Assembly (NCBI GenBank): GCA_023055425.1
Contig: JALGPY010000010.1
Span: forward strand, 50,652,165 to 50,716,164
Length of the DNA: 64,000 nucleotides
Origin: Linanthus parryae
Lineage: Eukaryota > Streptophyta > Magnoliopsida > Ericales > Polemoniaceae
Direction: 5' to 3'
Positions within the stretch are counted from its first letter, which is position 1. Every line of letters begins with the position of its first letter. This document shows, one piece after another, positions 1 to 12,340 of this stretch. Below the pieces are notes generated by a model that saw only the letters and a list, made by a program, of their open reading frames with translations, had not been told where the DNA came from and made no database searches. The translations under genes were made by a program, and so were the position numbers.

Positions 1-605
1 GAAAAGTTTATGTTAAATCTCTATCTTTCTTGCGCGTAGCTAATGTAGGATTGATCTTAATTAGGATTCGTGCGGTAACTCCGTGATTCTTAGTCGGTAA
101 GTTGAACTTTTCACCTAGTTGTATCACTACTTGGTAACTCGGTAGTGTTGATTAGGATCATAAAGTAGAATAATGAACGTAATGCATGCTTAAATTGAAT
201 TAGGCTTGGTAACTCGGTTTATATTTGATTTTAGACATAGACAACTTGTTTGGTAACTCGGTGAGTTGTATATTGCTTGATTAATAATAGAAGACATGTT
301 GGTGTTTCATGAATCAAAATATAACTCATATAATCCTTAGTGATCCTAGAGAGAATTCCCGGTATTTTGCATCTTATTAGTAACGTTATAAATCATTCTT
401 CGTTAATCGTGACCTATTCCACGCGGTTAATTGATGATATTGTTCCTTTTATTTTAGTAGCATTAGAAAAAAAACAACGCGCTGTGACCGCAAAAGGTTA
501 ACAAATATTAATTAATTTACAAGAAGTCTCTTGGGTTCGACAACCCGGTTTTCCGAAATTTTATCACTACACCGACAACTGTACACTTGCAGTTGGAGCG
601 TGTCA
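1..605 (+). mobile_element. Athila-type LTR, 3' portion (cut by window edge)
   Basis: The segment ends in TG...GCGTGTCA and is followed six bases later by a tRNA-Asp-type primer site, so it is the 3' part of a 5' LTR. Its last ~100 bases, with the motifs TTGGGTTCGACAACCCGG and ACTTGCAGTTGGAGCGTGTCA split across them, match the end of the solo LTR at 10572-12106, showing one LTR family. A short motif close to TTGGTAACTCGGT recurs about four times between positions 60 and 270. The LTR start lies outside the window. Confidence 0.8.
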
Positions 606-611
606 AGTTTT

Positions 612-629
612 TGACGCCGTTGCCGGGGA
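612..629 (+). promoter_or_regulatory. Primer binding site, tRNA-Asp type
   Basis: TGACGCCGTTGCCGGGGA matches the complement of the plant tRNA-Asp 3' end with one mismatch (A for G at the third base). This primer is usual for Athila/Tat-group Ty3 elements. It lies six bases after the LTR end at 605 and so fixes the 5' LTR boundary. Confidence 0.85.
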
Positions 630-745
630 CTTTGGCTAAATTAGTTATAATTCCTAGCCTTAGGGAATTTTATTTTCTTTTTATATCTATTACTCACCTG
701 CTTTCTTTTGTGCTATCTGTGATTTCAGGTTGATTGTCACGGTGC

Positions 746-3343
746 ATGACCCGTTGTAGAGACGGAACTTTGTACCCAGTACTTGAGGACCCCGAATCCT
801 TATTGCGCACACGACGTAGAGCCTTGTGGATGAGCAGACTAGAGCTGAGTTTGAGAGGATTCGCAAGGGTATGCAAGATGCGGAGGCAGCTAGACTTGTA
901 GCTGTGGAAGATGCAGCTAATCGCGCACGAGAAACTGAGCAGCTCAGAGCTCAGATGGCCGAGATGCAGGCTGCACTGGATCGCTTGAACCCCCAAAATC
1001 CACAAACACTTCCTGGTGTGGGGGGTTGAAGATGGAAACAATGGAGGAGCGAATGTCGGCAACAATGGTGGAAACAGAAACAATGGTGGCAGTAACCAGG
1101 ACAACAATGGGCAGAATGCTGCGGTCCCAGTGAATAATGTCGATCAGGATGAACGTCCTTTGGTGGATTACTTCTGAACCACACCAGATGGATATCAGCC
1201 CACTATCGTAAAGCCACCAATCAACTCAGCTCATTTTGAATTGCGCCAGCAGCTGATCAATATGGTTCGAGATGAGTGCTTGTTCACTGGTGCTGCAAGA
1301 GATGATCCAAATGCCCACTTGCTCAACTTCAACCAGGTTACATCCACAATTCATGATTAGAGAGTGCCATATGAAAGTGTTAAGCTAATGATTTTTCCTT
1401 TTTATTTATCGGGGAAAGCAAAGACATGGCTAATGGATCTTCCAGCGGGTTGTATCACTACATCGGCATAGTGTTGCCAGGAGTTTCTCAGGAAATATCT
1501 TCCACCTTCCAAGGTTCCGCAGCAAATGGCTGACATCACAAAGTTTACTCAGCAGGAGGATGATTCCCTGGGAGACAAATGAAGGAAATTCAATCAGCTC
1601 CTTCGCAGATGCCCTACTCATGGAGATCCATGGTAACTCTTGCAGTAATTTTATAATTCCCTAGATAGGGAGACCACAAATGAACCGGATATGATGGCTC
1701 AGGGAAATTTTATGGGCCTAGGAGTGCAGAGATTCCAAGATTTGCTTAATAGTGTGGCGAAGCGTGAGTCTACGAGGTCTGAAACTCGTAGGAACTCAAA
1801 ATCTGATGGGGCATTGGTTAACAAAATTGAAACAATGGTGGAGAAGAAATTTGAACAGCAAATGGCAGTCCTGACCTCAACTTTTAACAGCATGAATCCA
1901 TCAGCATCAGTGAAGTCTGTGGGAGAGATAATCGTGGATGAGAATCAAGGATATGGGATTGAAGACGTGAGTTACATGGGTCCACCACAATAGCAGCAGT
2001 GGCCGAACACTCATCATCCTAACAACCGCAATCACCCAAACTTCAGCTATAGCAATCCAAACTGTGGGTTATATGCACCTGGTCAACAACTTAATCCTTC
2101 ATATCAGGCTCCACAGCATCAAGCTCTGCAGCAAGAGGATCAAGAGACAAAATTTTTATTGAGAAAGTTGTTCGCTAATCAAGATAGAATGGATAGTAGA
2201 ATTGTCTCCATGGAAGCTACAATGCAGAGTCATGAGACGCAGATTGGGAAAATTTCCAATCAGAATGCTAAAGTCCCACCAGGAATGCTTCCTCCTAATA
2301 CCATTCTCCCTACTGAGGAGCTCAAGGAAATTACTACTCGCAGTGGTGTGACTACTCAGGATCCTCCATATCCTAGCCATGCGAGAGTTGAAGCTACAAA
2401 GGCCACAGAGAAGGAATTGGGTGAAGAGGTTCCCAAGGTCGTGAGTCCCCAATCAAAGGACACGGTTGAGAAGAAAGAAGAGCCCAAGAACACTCTAAAT
2501 CTGGCTGATTGTGAGCCACGGATACCATATCCGGCGACAATAAAGAGGAATGATGAGGAACACTTTGTGAAATTTCTAAACATATTCAAACAACTGAATA
2601 TAAACATTCCTCTTGTGGAAGCACTTGCTCAAATTCCCAAGTACAAGAAGTTATTGAAGGAGATCATATGGGCCAAGAAGAACATAGACCCCTATGCCAC
2701 GGCGAAATTGACTGAGACATGCAGTACAGTGATTCAGAGGGACATACCCAAGATGAGAGATCCAGGCAGTGTCATCTTAGGCTGCACTCTTGGGGGTGGA
2801 TATCATACACATGTTCTTTGTGATTTGGGCACGAGTATAAATCTCATGCCATTGTCCTTATTTCAGAGATTGGGCATTGGTGCGCCAACCCCGGTGAAGA
2901 TGGGTCTGCAACTGGCAGACAATTCTATTGTTACAGCAAAGTGGTGATTGAGAACTTGCTTGTGAAAGTGGGTGCATTTGTCTTTCCAGCTGACTTTGTG
3001 ATAGTGAACATCAAGGAGGATCGCGATGTTCCACTCATCTTTGGAAGACCTATTTTGAAGACAATGCGCGTTAATGTAGATCTAGAGACTGAGGATTTGA
3101 CTATCAGCGCTCTAGATTCATCACTCCTTTTCAAAGCATTTGTTCCGGGTAAGGGGAAGAACAAGTTGGCTATGATCAAGTAGAAAAGATCGTGTGGATC
3201 CTTCTCTTGAGTTACCGACAGTGTTGCAGCCCGATCCACCTGAATCAGAAAAGAAGCCAAATCTGGAGTGTGCACATGTTGTGGTGCAGAAAATTAAGGG
3301 CAAGAAATTGAAGGAGGAGGCACGTCGTGCTAGACCTCCTTAA
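746..3343 (+). pseudogene. Athila-like gag-protease, decayed (element A)
   Basis: The natural start is the ATG at 746, which opens on MTRCRDGTLYPVLEDPES. A one-base shift near 825 moves translation to a coiled-coil-rich N-terminus (to about 1029), followed by broken capsid-like gag sequence (about 1160-1990). Frame is recovered at 2159-2947. There a conserved Athila block (FLNIFKQLNINIPLVEAL) is followed by an aspartic protease core CDLGTSINLMPLSLF, where DLGT stands in the place of the more usual DLGA. The protease tail (VPLIFGRPILKT) continues to about 3183 in another frame, and a basic tail stops at 3341-3343. Several frameshifts and stops make it a pseudogene. No reverse transcriptase or integrase follows. 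It would supply capsid and protease in an intact element. Confidence 0.8.
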
Positions 3344-4440
3344 CATTCTTTGAGGTAACTAGGTCGGGTCGTCGACCTTAAATTACACGATGATTGTTGG
3401 GAGGGAACCCAACCTATTTATTGTATTAATTTAGGGAGTTAGTTTTTAATACAATTGCGTGTGTTTTGGTTATTTATTTTGGAGAGATGAGAGAGAGAGA
3501 TGGACTGAAATTTGTTTCCAAGTGACATATTTGAGCAGGATATGGGATAGTTGACCCCGGTGTGCCATGGCACATATGACCTTTAGAGGGACTCGTGCAT
3601 ACGAGTTGGGGATTCTCAATGCGCAGATTCATGAAGAGGAGAGCAGTCGACCCCGTTGTGCGAGTACACACTGACCTAGTGGGAGCACAAGTGGTGCCAC
3701 ACTGTGCTTGGGGACTGCTGTACACGATTTCATCCCCACACTTGAGGTGGTTGTGAGTATTTCTTCCCTCTGGCTCATTGTGTATATTTGTTGTATGTCA
3801 TGCTCCATCTCATCTACTGGCCTTTCACATTTGATTGACGAGTTCTCTTGCATAATCTCTAAATTCGTTGATGACAATGAAGCATTCAGTGTGGGGGTGG
3901 TTAAACTGTCTACTAGCTGATATTTTTCTTTCATAGCCAGTTACATGTAGGAAGTGTTTAGATTGTATTGTGTGTTGAGTCAGTGGTTTTTGTTAATTTT
4001 TTACTTATATTGTCGTATTGTGTAGAGTAGTTTATATACTGTTTTCACTTTTACATAATTGAGTCTACCCACCAAACAGAGCTAGTTGTGTAGTGTCTAA
4101 TTTTTTCGAGTCTAAGCCTTGCATATAGAATTAGGATATTATGAAAAATACAAAAAAATGAAAAAAAATAGACAATCCATAACAAGTAGAAAATTTAAAA
4201 ATTTGAGAAAAGGCAATTGAGAGAAGCTTAGACTTGGTTGATTTAGTGAGATGTGAAAACTTTAGGCATAGGGCGTGAACTTTGACCGAGAATGTACAAT
4301 TTTAGTTCCACCTAGTAAGTATAGAGAGAATCTCATAACGAGAATGCCCACCTATTTTTAAACAAGAATTAGATCTTAAAAGCTAAAGTGTGTGCAATTT
4401 TTCTCTTAAAAGAGTCGATCTTGGTGTTTTCAAAACAAGT
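3344..4440. other. Non-coding tract after gag-protease of element A
   Basis: About 1.1 kb lacks any credible coding sequence. It holds a short GA-rich run (about 3481-3502) and an A-rich run (4141-4215). Its position after a gag-protease stop resembles the 3' non-coding region of Athila-type elements, but no LTR or polypurine tract is evident before the next gag fragment. The junction with element B is near 4440. Confidence 0.4.
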
Positions 4441-6299
4441 CGAACTTTCATGTTGTCCGTCTTAGGTAGTCGCCAGCCCGCCTCGTAGTAGCACACAGAA
4501 CAGATGTGCGAGCGACAGTGGAGAATTTCGAAGTTCCTACAGGAGGACATGAGCCAGCCATCGTAGTACCTCCAATAACAGCGGAGCACTTCGAATTAAA
4601 ATCATCCACTACCCAAACTGCCCAGACCCATTGTCCGTTCAATGGGAAAGCTGACGAAGACCCGAACGACTTCCTCGGGAAGTTTGGAGATTACTGTAAC
4701 AAGATCAAATACAGAGGAGTTGAATCAGATACACTAAAATTGATCTTATTTCCCTACTGCTTGTTCGGGACAACAAAAGACTGGCTAGAGGCCAGACCAC
4801 CGAGATCCATCACAACCTGGGGAGGCTGTGTTTCTGACTTTTTGGCAAAATTCTACCCCGTTTCTCGTGTTATCAAACTTCAAAGCGAGATCTTATCTTT
4901 CAAACAGATGATGGGCGAGACGGTGGTAGACGCATGGGACATGTTGATGAGACTTGTTAAAGGATGCCCTTATCACGGCTTCAGGGACGTAAAAATTCTG
5001 CAAGTATTCTACCATGCTCTGGATAGGGAGAATGCTGACAGAACTGACAGGGAAGCTGGGGGTAATTTTCTGTACCATGTAGATAAAGATGGAGCCTATG
5101 AACTAATGAAGCAACTAGCCAAACAGGACACTCGCCTGTTTGATGACCGCAGGCTCACAGCACTAGCAGAACCAGTGACTGATGATTGAATTGACAATCT
5201 GACAAAAGTGGTGCAAGACTTAGTCAAGAAGGTCTATACAGAGAAGAAAACTGTAGCAGCAGTGGACGAACCAGATTTAGATGTAGCGATCCAGGAGCTT
5301 CGGATGGAGGATGCTAACTACTTTCAGCAACAGTGGGACCCAAGCCGCTACAAACCAGGCACACGTGACCATCCTGGGTTCCGGTACGGAAACCCTAATG
5401 TAGCAGTCTATGCACCAGGTTTTTAGCACATGCCACAGATACAGCAGGAAACACCTGCACAACAAGCACCAGCAGCACAACCACAACTTAACTTAACAAT
5501 ACAACATTTTGAGAACTACATGGAAAATTTAATAAGCAATGGGAGGCCAAATTCTCAAAGATTGATTCACTCACTGCTGATGTAAGTCAGATGAAAATTG
5601 CAATCCGCAACTTGGAAGTACAGATTGGTCAGCTCGCACAGAATCAGGCAGAAAGAATTCCAGGGAATCTACCATCAAAAACAGTGAACAATCCACGCGC
5701 TCATCACCACTCGGAGTGGAGTTGCACTACAGGATCCACTGTATCCTAGTCATGCACGTGCAAAAAATTCGAAGAATATCGAACACGAAGTTTTTGACAG
5801 GGAAGACAGTTCAATCTTCAGCCCCCAGCCGAAGGGTCCGGTCGGACAGGATACAGTACAGACTGATAAGGGTAAACCAGAGACAGTGCCAATTTCCAAG
5901 GAGGTACCTTACCCTTTGAATACACGCAAGAGAGATGATAGCAAATACGATGCCAGATTTCTCGAAGTATTCAAGCAATTGCAAATAAACATACCGTCTG
6001 CCGAGGCGTTAGCTAAAATGCCCACTTACGCTAAATTCCTCAAGGACATACTTTATGGAAGAAGGCGAATGAGTGACTTCAAAACAGTAAATCCGACGGC
6101 AGAAGCGAGCAGTTGTGTGAGAAACGGGCTACCACTGAAAAAGAAGGACCCTGGCAGTTTTGTGATCCCGGCAACCCTAGGCAGCGCTTACACAGGAAAG
6201 CCTCTGTGTGACTTAGGGGCCAGCATTAACCTGATGCCACTGACCATCTTAAAAAGTTTGGGGAATCTAATAGGCTTATACCAACTTTCCCAAGTTTAA
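4441..6299 (+). pseudogene. Athila-like gag-protease fragment (element B)
   Basis: A second, different Athila-type gag lies in the same orientation as element A. The best open stretch (4506-5189, 227 aa) shows a retrotransposon gag capsid fold signature: a PFNGKADEDPNDFL block, then LILFPYCLFGTTKDWLEA, then a FLAKFYP block. It ends in TGA and continues at 5208-5426 and, after more shifts, at 5886-6299. The last part has the LEVFKQLQINIPSAEALAKMP block and the protease core CDLGASINLMPLT. The sequence leaves the family abruptly after about 6265, just past the protease active site. No primer site precedes it, so it is truncated at both ends. Confidence 0.8.
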
Positions 6300-6339
6300 T
6301 AGTATGTATCGAAGATTGTATGCAGGTATGCAGTTAGTG

Positions 6340-7384
6340 GATCAAATACTCTAGAGGGAGGGGGTTGAATAGAGTATGACAACTTTTTGCTAAAAGTGTG
6401 GTTTTAAAACTAAATGAGAATAACTTGAAGTATTTCAATGATTTGAACTCAGTTTCAAGGATTTGAAACCAAAACAGACTGTTTAAAAGAAGCTGAGTAT
6501 TTTTTAACGGAACCAAGTTTTGCAGCAGTTTTGATGACAAGTAAAGAACAGTAAAGCAAGATAATGAACAGAATGATTTGTTACGAAGTTCGATCCCAAG
6601 TGAAATACTCTCCGCATGGGGATCTAATCCCTTTAGGATTTCAACAACTTCTTCTTTATCAAAAGCTAAGCCCTAGATCTCAGGCCAAGAGAATTGTCGT
6701 ACTCTTTTTCAGCCTGTGGTTCTTCCTAACCTATATAGTAACAACCCTAGCTAACTGATACAATAATAATAATAGTTGTTCCTCCTGAACAACTTAACTC
6801 TAACAGATGATTCAGGAATACAACATAATTATATACAAATAAGCTCTGGCAGAAGAACACTGTGAAGACAGTGAAGCAATGAAGCTTGAAGTGTTCTTCA
6901 GGAATATGGAATGGATTGAATGGATGAATGATCTTCTTAAATGATGCTTGTCAATCCGTGAGAGTGTATGAATCTCTGTTTAAAGCTCTGTACTTGTCAA
7001 TTTCTCTGAATCTGTCATGTTCTGTCAATTTGAATTGCAGACTATATTGGAAGCTTCAACACAAATCCCTAAAAATCCACTTGCAGATATTTGACTCTCA
7101 ACAGTTTCTCCCAATGGCTAGCTGCATGATTTTCTCAATTGGTTTTGATCTGATCTTCAATCTGCAAGCCTAAGGTAAGTCTAGACAACTTTCCACAAGA
7201 TTAGCACCAATCTACAGGCCTTGATTGCCAATTCTGCAATCTACAAATAAGGAAACTTCAGCTGAAGCTGCAATACTGAGTTAGCTAACAATCCCTGAAA
7301 AACAACTTAGGCAAATGATAATCAAAGCATTTTATAACACATAATTAGTTTGTCTCTCATCATATAATATAGCATGATCACAAA
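6340..7384 (+). repeat. Probable Copia LTR, unrelated to the 3' LTR at 25674
   Basis: About 1.04 kb without coding capacity ends directly before a perfect initiator-Met primer site at 7386, so it sits where a 5' LTR should be. It begins near TGGATCAAATACTC and ends near ATGATCACA. It shares no recognisable sequence with the 342 bp 3' LTR of the Copia element downstream. The left edge is approximate. Confidence 0.5.
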
Positions 7385-7385
7385 C

Positions 7386-7397
7386 TGGTATCAGAGC
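7386..7397 (+). promoter_or_regulatory. Primer binding site, initiator tRNA-Met
   Basis: TGGTATCAGAGC is the exact initiator-Met primer match used by many plant Copia elements. It marks the start of the internal region of the Tork-type Copia element. Confidence 0.9.
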
Positions 7398-7530
7398 TCG
7401 GGTTTGGCGGTGTTTCAAGATCAAGATCAAGGCGGAGCAAAGCTAGGGTTTCACAACTTGGTGAAATCAAAGACATGGTTTTGCGATCTAGGTGGAGCAC
7501 GCGACTAGGGTTCTATATCTACCAAGAACG

Positions 7531-8446
7531 ATGTACGGATCGATGTTGAAGATCGACAGGTTCACAGGAGGGAACAACTTCAGTCTGTCGAAGATAAAGA
7601 TGGAGGCTTTGCTCAAATCGCAAGGCATAAGGGCACCATTGACTGCAGACAAGGGAGGCATGTGTTGCATCATCGGAGTTCAAGGCGATGGAGGAGAAGG
7701 CACATTCAAACATTATGTTGTGCTTATCAGATGACGTGATCATCAGGTTGCGGATCAGAAGGAAGCAGCGAAGCTATGGCTCAAGTTGAGAGTCTCTACA
7801 TGACGAAGAGTCTCACTAGAAATTTGATGCTAAATAAAAGGCTCTTCACTTTGCAGATGCTCTGAGGTACGACTCTCAGGACCATCTTGATCAATTGAAC
7901 ACAATTCTTTTAGATTTGCGTAATATTGGCGAGAAGGTGGCGATGAGGATGCTGCACTTTTGTTACTGATCTCGTTACCTCCATCATATGAGAACTTCGT
8001 GCAGTCGTTCATTGTGAACAAGGACGACTTATCCCTAGAGGAGGTCAGATCGGTGCTCCATGCTAGGGAACTGTGCCATAAGGGTGCAGGCACGGGTACA
8101 GAGGACCATGCTTCCGGACCGATGGCGACGGGGGGGGGGGCAAGCAAGAAGGGTAAGAAGAACAAGAAAAAGCAGTTTTGTGGTTCTAAGTTTCTCAAGG
8201 ATGTATGTGCTTGGTTCAAGAAAAAGGGGAACTAGAAGAGAGATTGCCTGAAACGAGGTCAACATGGGCATAATGGATCCGCAGCCGTAGCTGAACAAGG
8301 TAACTTGTCTGAGGATGATTACGTTCTAATGGATTTGTCACGCACTCTCAGGATACGTGGGTCCTTGATTCCGGAGCTGCCTATCATATTTGCTCTAACA
8401 GGGAGCTATCTCGACGTACAACCAAACGGATGGTGGGTCTGTCTAA
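7531..8446 (+). pseudogene. Copia gag and protease, frameshifted
   Basis: The ATG at 7531 opens on MYGSMLKIDRFTGGNNFS, the usual start of Copia gag (UBN2-type). The rest of gag is spread over all three frames (shifts near 7680 and 7740-7850), then 7960-8235 is open and shows ISLPPSYENFV. The nucleocapsid zinc knuckle near 8205-8255 is broken: an in-frame TAG falls between CAWFKKKGN and KRDC, and the first Cys and the His positions are lost. The protease core is seen at about 8356-8400 as DTWVLDSGAAYHICSN, with active-site Asp in LDSG. None of this could give a working polyprotein. Confidence 0.75.
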
Positions 8447-10571
8447 ATGGAAAACGGAGCCGTCTATAAGGTGATTGGGAGTGGCAAAAATAGATTAAAG
8501 ACGAATGAGGGGAAGTTATGTACTTTGGAGCAATCCAGGCATGTACCACTTATTAAGAAGAATTTGATCTCCTTGAGTCTACTCGACAGCAAGGGATACA
8601 GTTTCAAAGGTGAAGGTGGAGATCTACAAGTCTGCAAGGGTTATAAGGTAATTCTCAAGGGATTCAAGAGCGGGACTTTTTACATGTTTCAAGGTTCGAC
8701 GATCACAGATCCTGCTGGAGTTGTCTCAGCCGAGATTAAGGAAGCTGATCTAACTAAGTTGTGGCATATGAGGCTCGTTCATATGAGTGAATGTGGAATG
8801 CAGGAACTTCACAAGAAGGGATATCTCACCGGGCATGCGCCCAAGAGCCTAGAGTTTTCTGAGCACTGCGTGTATGGGAAGCTACAACGTAGCAAGTTCC
8901 CTAAGACGATTCATAGAACGATAGGTACTCTTGGTTATATCCATGGATTGCTGGGGTCCATCTCGAGTTGAGGCGATTGGCGGGTACAAGTATCTTCTGA
9001 GCATCATAGACGATTACTCTAGGATGACTTGGATTTTCGTAATGAAGCACAAGAGTGAAGCCTTCGCAAGATTCAAGGAGTGGAAGACGCTAGTAGAGAA
9101 TCAGGTGGAAAAGAAGGTGAAGAGGCTGTGCACTGACAACGGCTTAGATTTTTGTTCATCAGAGTTTGACGGATTCTGCAAGGATCAGGGAATAGCACGC
9201 CATCGCACCGTTCGGCACACACCGCAGAACGGTGTAGCCGAGAGAATGAATCATACACTTTTGGCAAAAGCAAGGTGCATGCTTTCGAATGCAGGTCTTT
9301 CTAGAGGCTTTTGGGGAGAGGCAGTTTTCATGGCATGCTATCTCATTAATCGGAGCCCGCACACAGGTATAGGATGCAAGATTCCTATGGAAGCTTGGTC
9401 CGGTGGAGCAGTAGATTACTCGGATTTGAGAGTTTTTCGTTGTGTTGACTATTATCACGTTGATGATGGAAAACTAGAACCAAGATCTAAGAAGGGAGTA
9501 TTCATGGGATTAGGAACAGGTGTGAAGGGATACAAGATATGGGCAGACAACAAGTTTATACTTAGCAGAAGTGTGGTCTTTGATGAGAGTCCTATGTTGA
9601 ATAATTCTTTGGAGGTGGAGATTGGATATGCAGAGAAGAAGGAGGGAGAGTCGGATCCTATTGATCCTAAGGATTCCGAAATCATTGCACCACCGCCGAA
9701 AGCTGAAGAGGAAGAAGCAGAAGAGTCTGATAGTGAAGATGCATCTCTACCAGAGGAACCGGATCATCAGAGTATTGCGGTGGGAAGAAAAAGAAGAGTC
9801 ATCAAGCCTCCGGCGAGATACAGAGATGACCGTATGGTGGGATATGCATTACAGGTAGCGGAGGAGGTGGAGGATGAGCCGTCCACCTACAAGGCCGCTA
9901 TATCTAGTTCTGAGTCAGCACAATGGATTGCCGCGATAGGAGAAGAGATGGAGTCTCTTAGCAATAACTCGACTTGGGAGCTTGTTAAATTGCCTGCGGG
10001 AAGAATGATAGTCAGTTGCAAGTGGGTTTTCAGAAGAAAGGAAGGAACTACATCTGGAGAAGGCATCAAGTATAAGGCAAGGCTAGTTGCAAGAGGGCTC
10101 AGTCAGAAAGAGGGAGTTGAATACAACAAGATATTCTCACCGGTGGTCATACATACTTCTATCCGGGTGCTACTAGCAATGGTGGCACACCACGACCTAG
10201 AGCTTGAGCAATTGGATGTCAAAACAACTTTTCTACATGGAGAGTTGGAAGAGGAGATATACATGAGCAAAACGGAAGGTTTCCAAGTTCCCGGAAGAGA
10301 GAACCACGTGTGCAAGCTGAAGAGATCTCTCTACGGACTTAAGCAATCACCGAGGCAGTGGTACAAGGGGTTTGACAGCTTCATGATGAAGATTGGGTAC
10401 CACAGGTGCGAGTATGATTGCTGCGTGTATCACAAAGAGTTGCATGGTGGATCACGTGTTTACCTAGTTCTATATGTGGATGATATTCTGATTGCAACTC
10501 AGAATATGAAGGACATTAGAGAACTGAAGAGGTCCCTTAGCGCGGAATTCGAGATGAAGGATCTGGGAGAT
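8447..10571 (+). pseudogene. Copia integrase and reverse transcriptase, 5' part
   Basis: 8447-8971 carries the GAG-pre-integrase zinc domain (LWHMRLVHMSECGMQEL, then CVYGKLQRSKFPK). A one-base shift near 8935 moves into a 547-codon open frame. There the integrase core shows Asp in DCWGPSR, Asp in CTDNGLDF and Glu in NGVAERMNHT, so the DDE triad is kept. An acidic linker (about 9640-9760) leads to RVT_2 reverse transcriptase, with WVFRRKEG, LARGLSQKEG-like and YLVLYVDDILIA motifs. Both catalytic aspartates of YVDD remain. The frame ends at a TGA created by the solo LTR insertion. Confidence 0.85.
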
Positions 10572-12106
10572 TGATAACTCCATAATTGGAGTTATATTCT
10601 ATTGTGATTACTTGTCGTTTCGCGTACTTTCCGATGCATTTATGTGTGTTTTAGGCCTATTTTTGATATTTTTGAGCATACTTGAGTATTCGGACTTCAT
10701 GGTGTAATCCAGGCGTTTTATGCATGTTTTATGCTTTATTTGTCGCATTTGATCTTCCGGTATTTGTTCGTGTTGTGTATTTCAGGACGCGGAAGCTTGG
10801 AGTGCAGATTTTGGAGCGGAACCGAACTTTAGAAAGAAAGAAACTCAAGGAATGCATGAGAGAATAGAAGTAGGAGAGTAGAAGCTAAGAGGAGAAAAGA
10901 CTTCGCCAAAATTCCATGAGGAGTGAAAAGAAGCAACTCACTGGAAGTAGAGGATTAAAAATTATGGTCACAAGATCAAGTGGAAGACCACATGGAAGAT
11001 TAACGTGATCCTACAATAAAAAAAGGTGATCCTAGGATCACCAGATCAAGTGCAAGACCACATAGAGGATCAACGTGACTCTACAACTACAAAAGGTGAT
11101 CCTAGGATCACAAAATGTGATCACAAGATCACATTATTGGATCTGACGTGAGTAGAAGGGGGTAAAAGTGTTATTTCTCAAAACTAAAAAAAGAAGAACG
11201 TGTTTTGATCAATACCAACGACCTAGGGCACGACAAAAGTCATGCATTCATCTTGTTGGACGAAATTGGAGAGCACATGAGCATTCTTGGGAGCTTGAAG
11301 ACCATCGTTTGATTCTCTATCTGCTTCCCCTCTTTAGTTTTTGTTTATGATCATTGAAACTGTGTACTTTGATCATGTGTTTTAGTAGCTAAACCCTCTA
11401 TTCGAGATATCTCGTAGGGAACTAGGGTTTTGAACACCGTGTTGGTGAATTATGGATTATGCTTCATGCTTATTAGCTTAACTGGATGTTTTATGCTTAG
11501 TTATGCTTGATTCATACGCGTAATTCTATATTTTGTATTGTTTGACGTCACAATAAGATTGATCTAGGTGATAATTATTAGAGGAATCAATAATTATTGC
11601 TTGAACTTGAATCTTGCTCTAGTCGTATCTAGGGTTGAGGAATCTTGTCAGTTAACTAGAACTAAGAGTTGATATCAAGATCATAATGCGTATTTAAACT
11701 TAAGTAGGCTAGATGAATCAGGTATAAGAGTTCAAATATAGACTTTGGTTGAGGAATCTTCAAAGTGAAATTGCTCGTTTGGCTAAGTAGAAAACATTCG
11801 TGTCGCATGAACCTAAATCCTAAGTGGTGTGAGTTTCCTAGTGAACCCGTAGAGATATCATGAACTTGTCCACTTCTTAAGTAACTCTTAAAAATATTCT
11901 TCGTTAATAGTGAAGCGTTTCACATGATTAATTGAGATTTTTGTCTTTTACTTTCCGTAGAATTAGTAGAAAAAACCACTGCGCTTTGCCCACATAAGGT
12001 TTAGAATCAGTAGCTAATTAGTAAAGAAGTCCTTTGGGTTCGACAACCCGGATTGCCAGATTTATTACTGCACCGACGACTGTGCACTTGCAGTTGGAGC
12101 GTGTCA
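10572..12106 (+). mobile_element. Athila-type solo LTR inserted in Copia RT
   Basis: The 1535 bp unit starts TGATAACTCC and ends GGAGCGTGTCA. It is flanked by GAGAT (10567-10571) and GAGCT (12107-12111), a 5 bp target duplication with one mismatch. The Copia protein reads straight across when the unit is removed. Its end matches the LTR end at 1-605, and its start matches the LTR at 62993. No primer site or internal region follows, so it is a solo LTR. Internal features are a ~70 bp tandem duplication (10974-11113), each unit carrying the palindrome GGTGATCCTAGGATCACC. Confidence 0.9.
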
Positions 12107-12340
12107 GAGCTGCTGAGAAGATATTAGGAGTTGAGATCGATAAAGACAGGAAGAAGAAGAAGCTTTTCTTATCAAAGCAGGGATACATCGAGAAGATTTT
12201 GGCAAGATTCGGGATGTCATCAGCTAAAGCTATAGATACTCCTATGGCAGGAATGTACACCGTTCAGACTGAGGAGGAGAAGGAGTACATGGCCAAGGTT
12301 CCATATGATAGTGTAGTTGGAAGCCTCATGTATGCTATGG
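12107..12340 (+). pseudogene. Copia reverse transcriptase, middle fragment
   Basis: This exon-like piece continues the Copia RT after the solo LTR: AAEKILGVEIDKDR, then a LSKQGYIEKILARFGM block and VPYDSVVGSLMYAM. These are standard RVT_2 C-terminal motifs. It stops at 12340 where the Tekay LTR begins and resumes at 24918. Confidence 0.9.
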
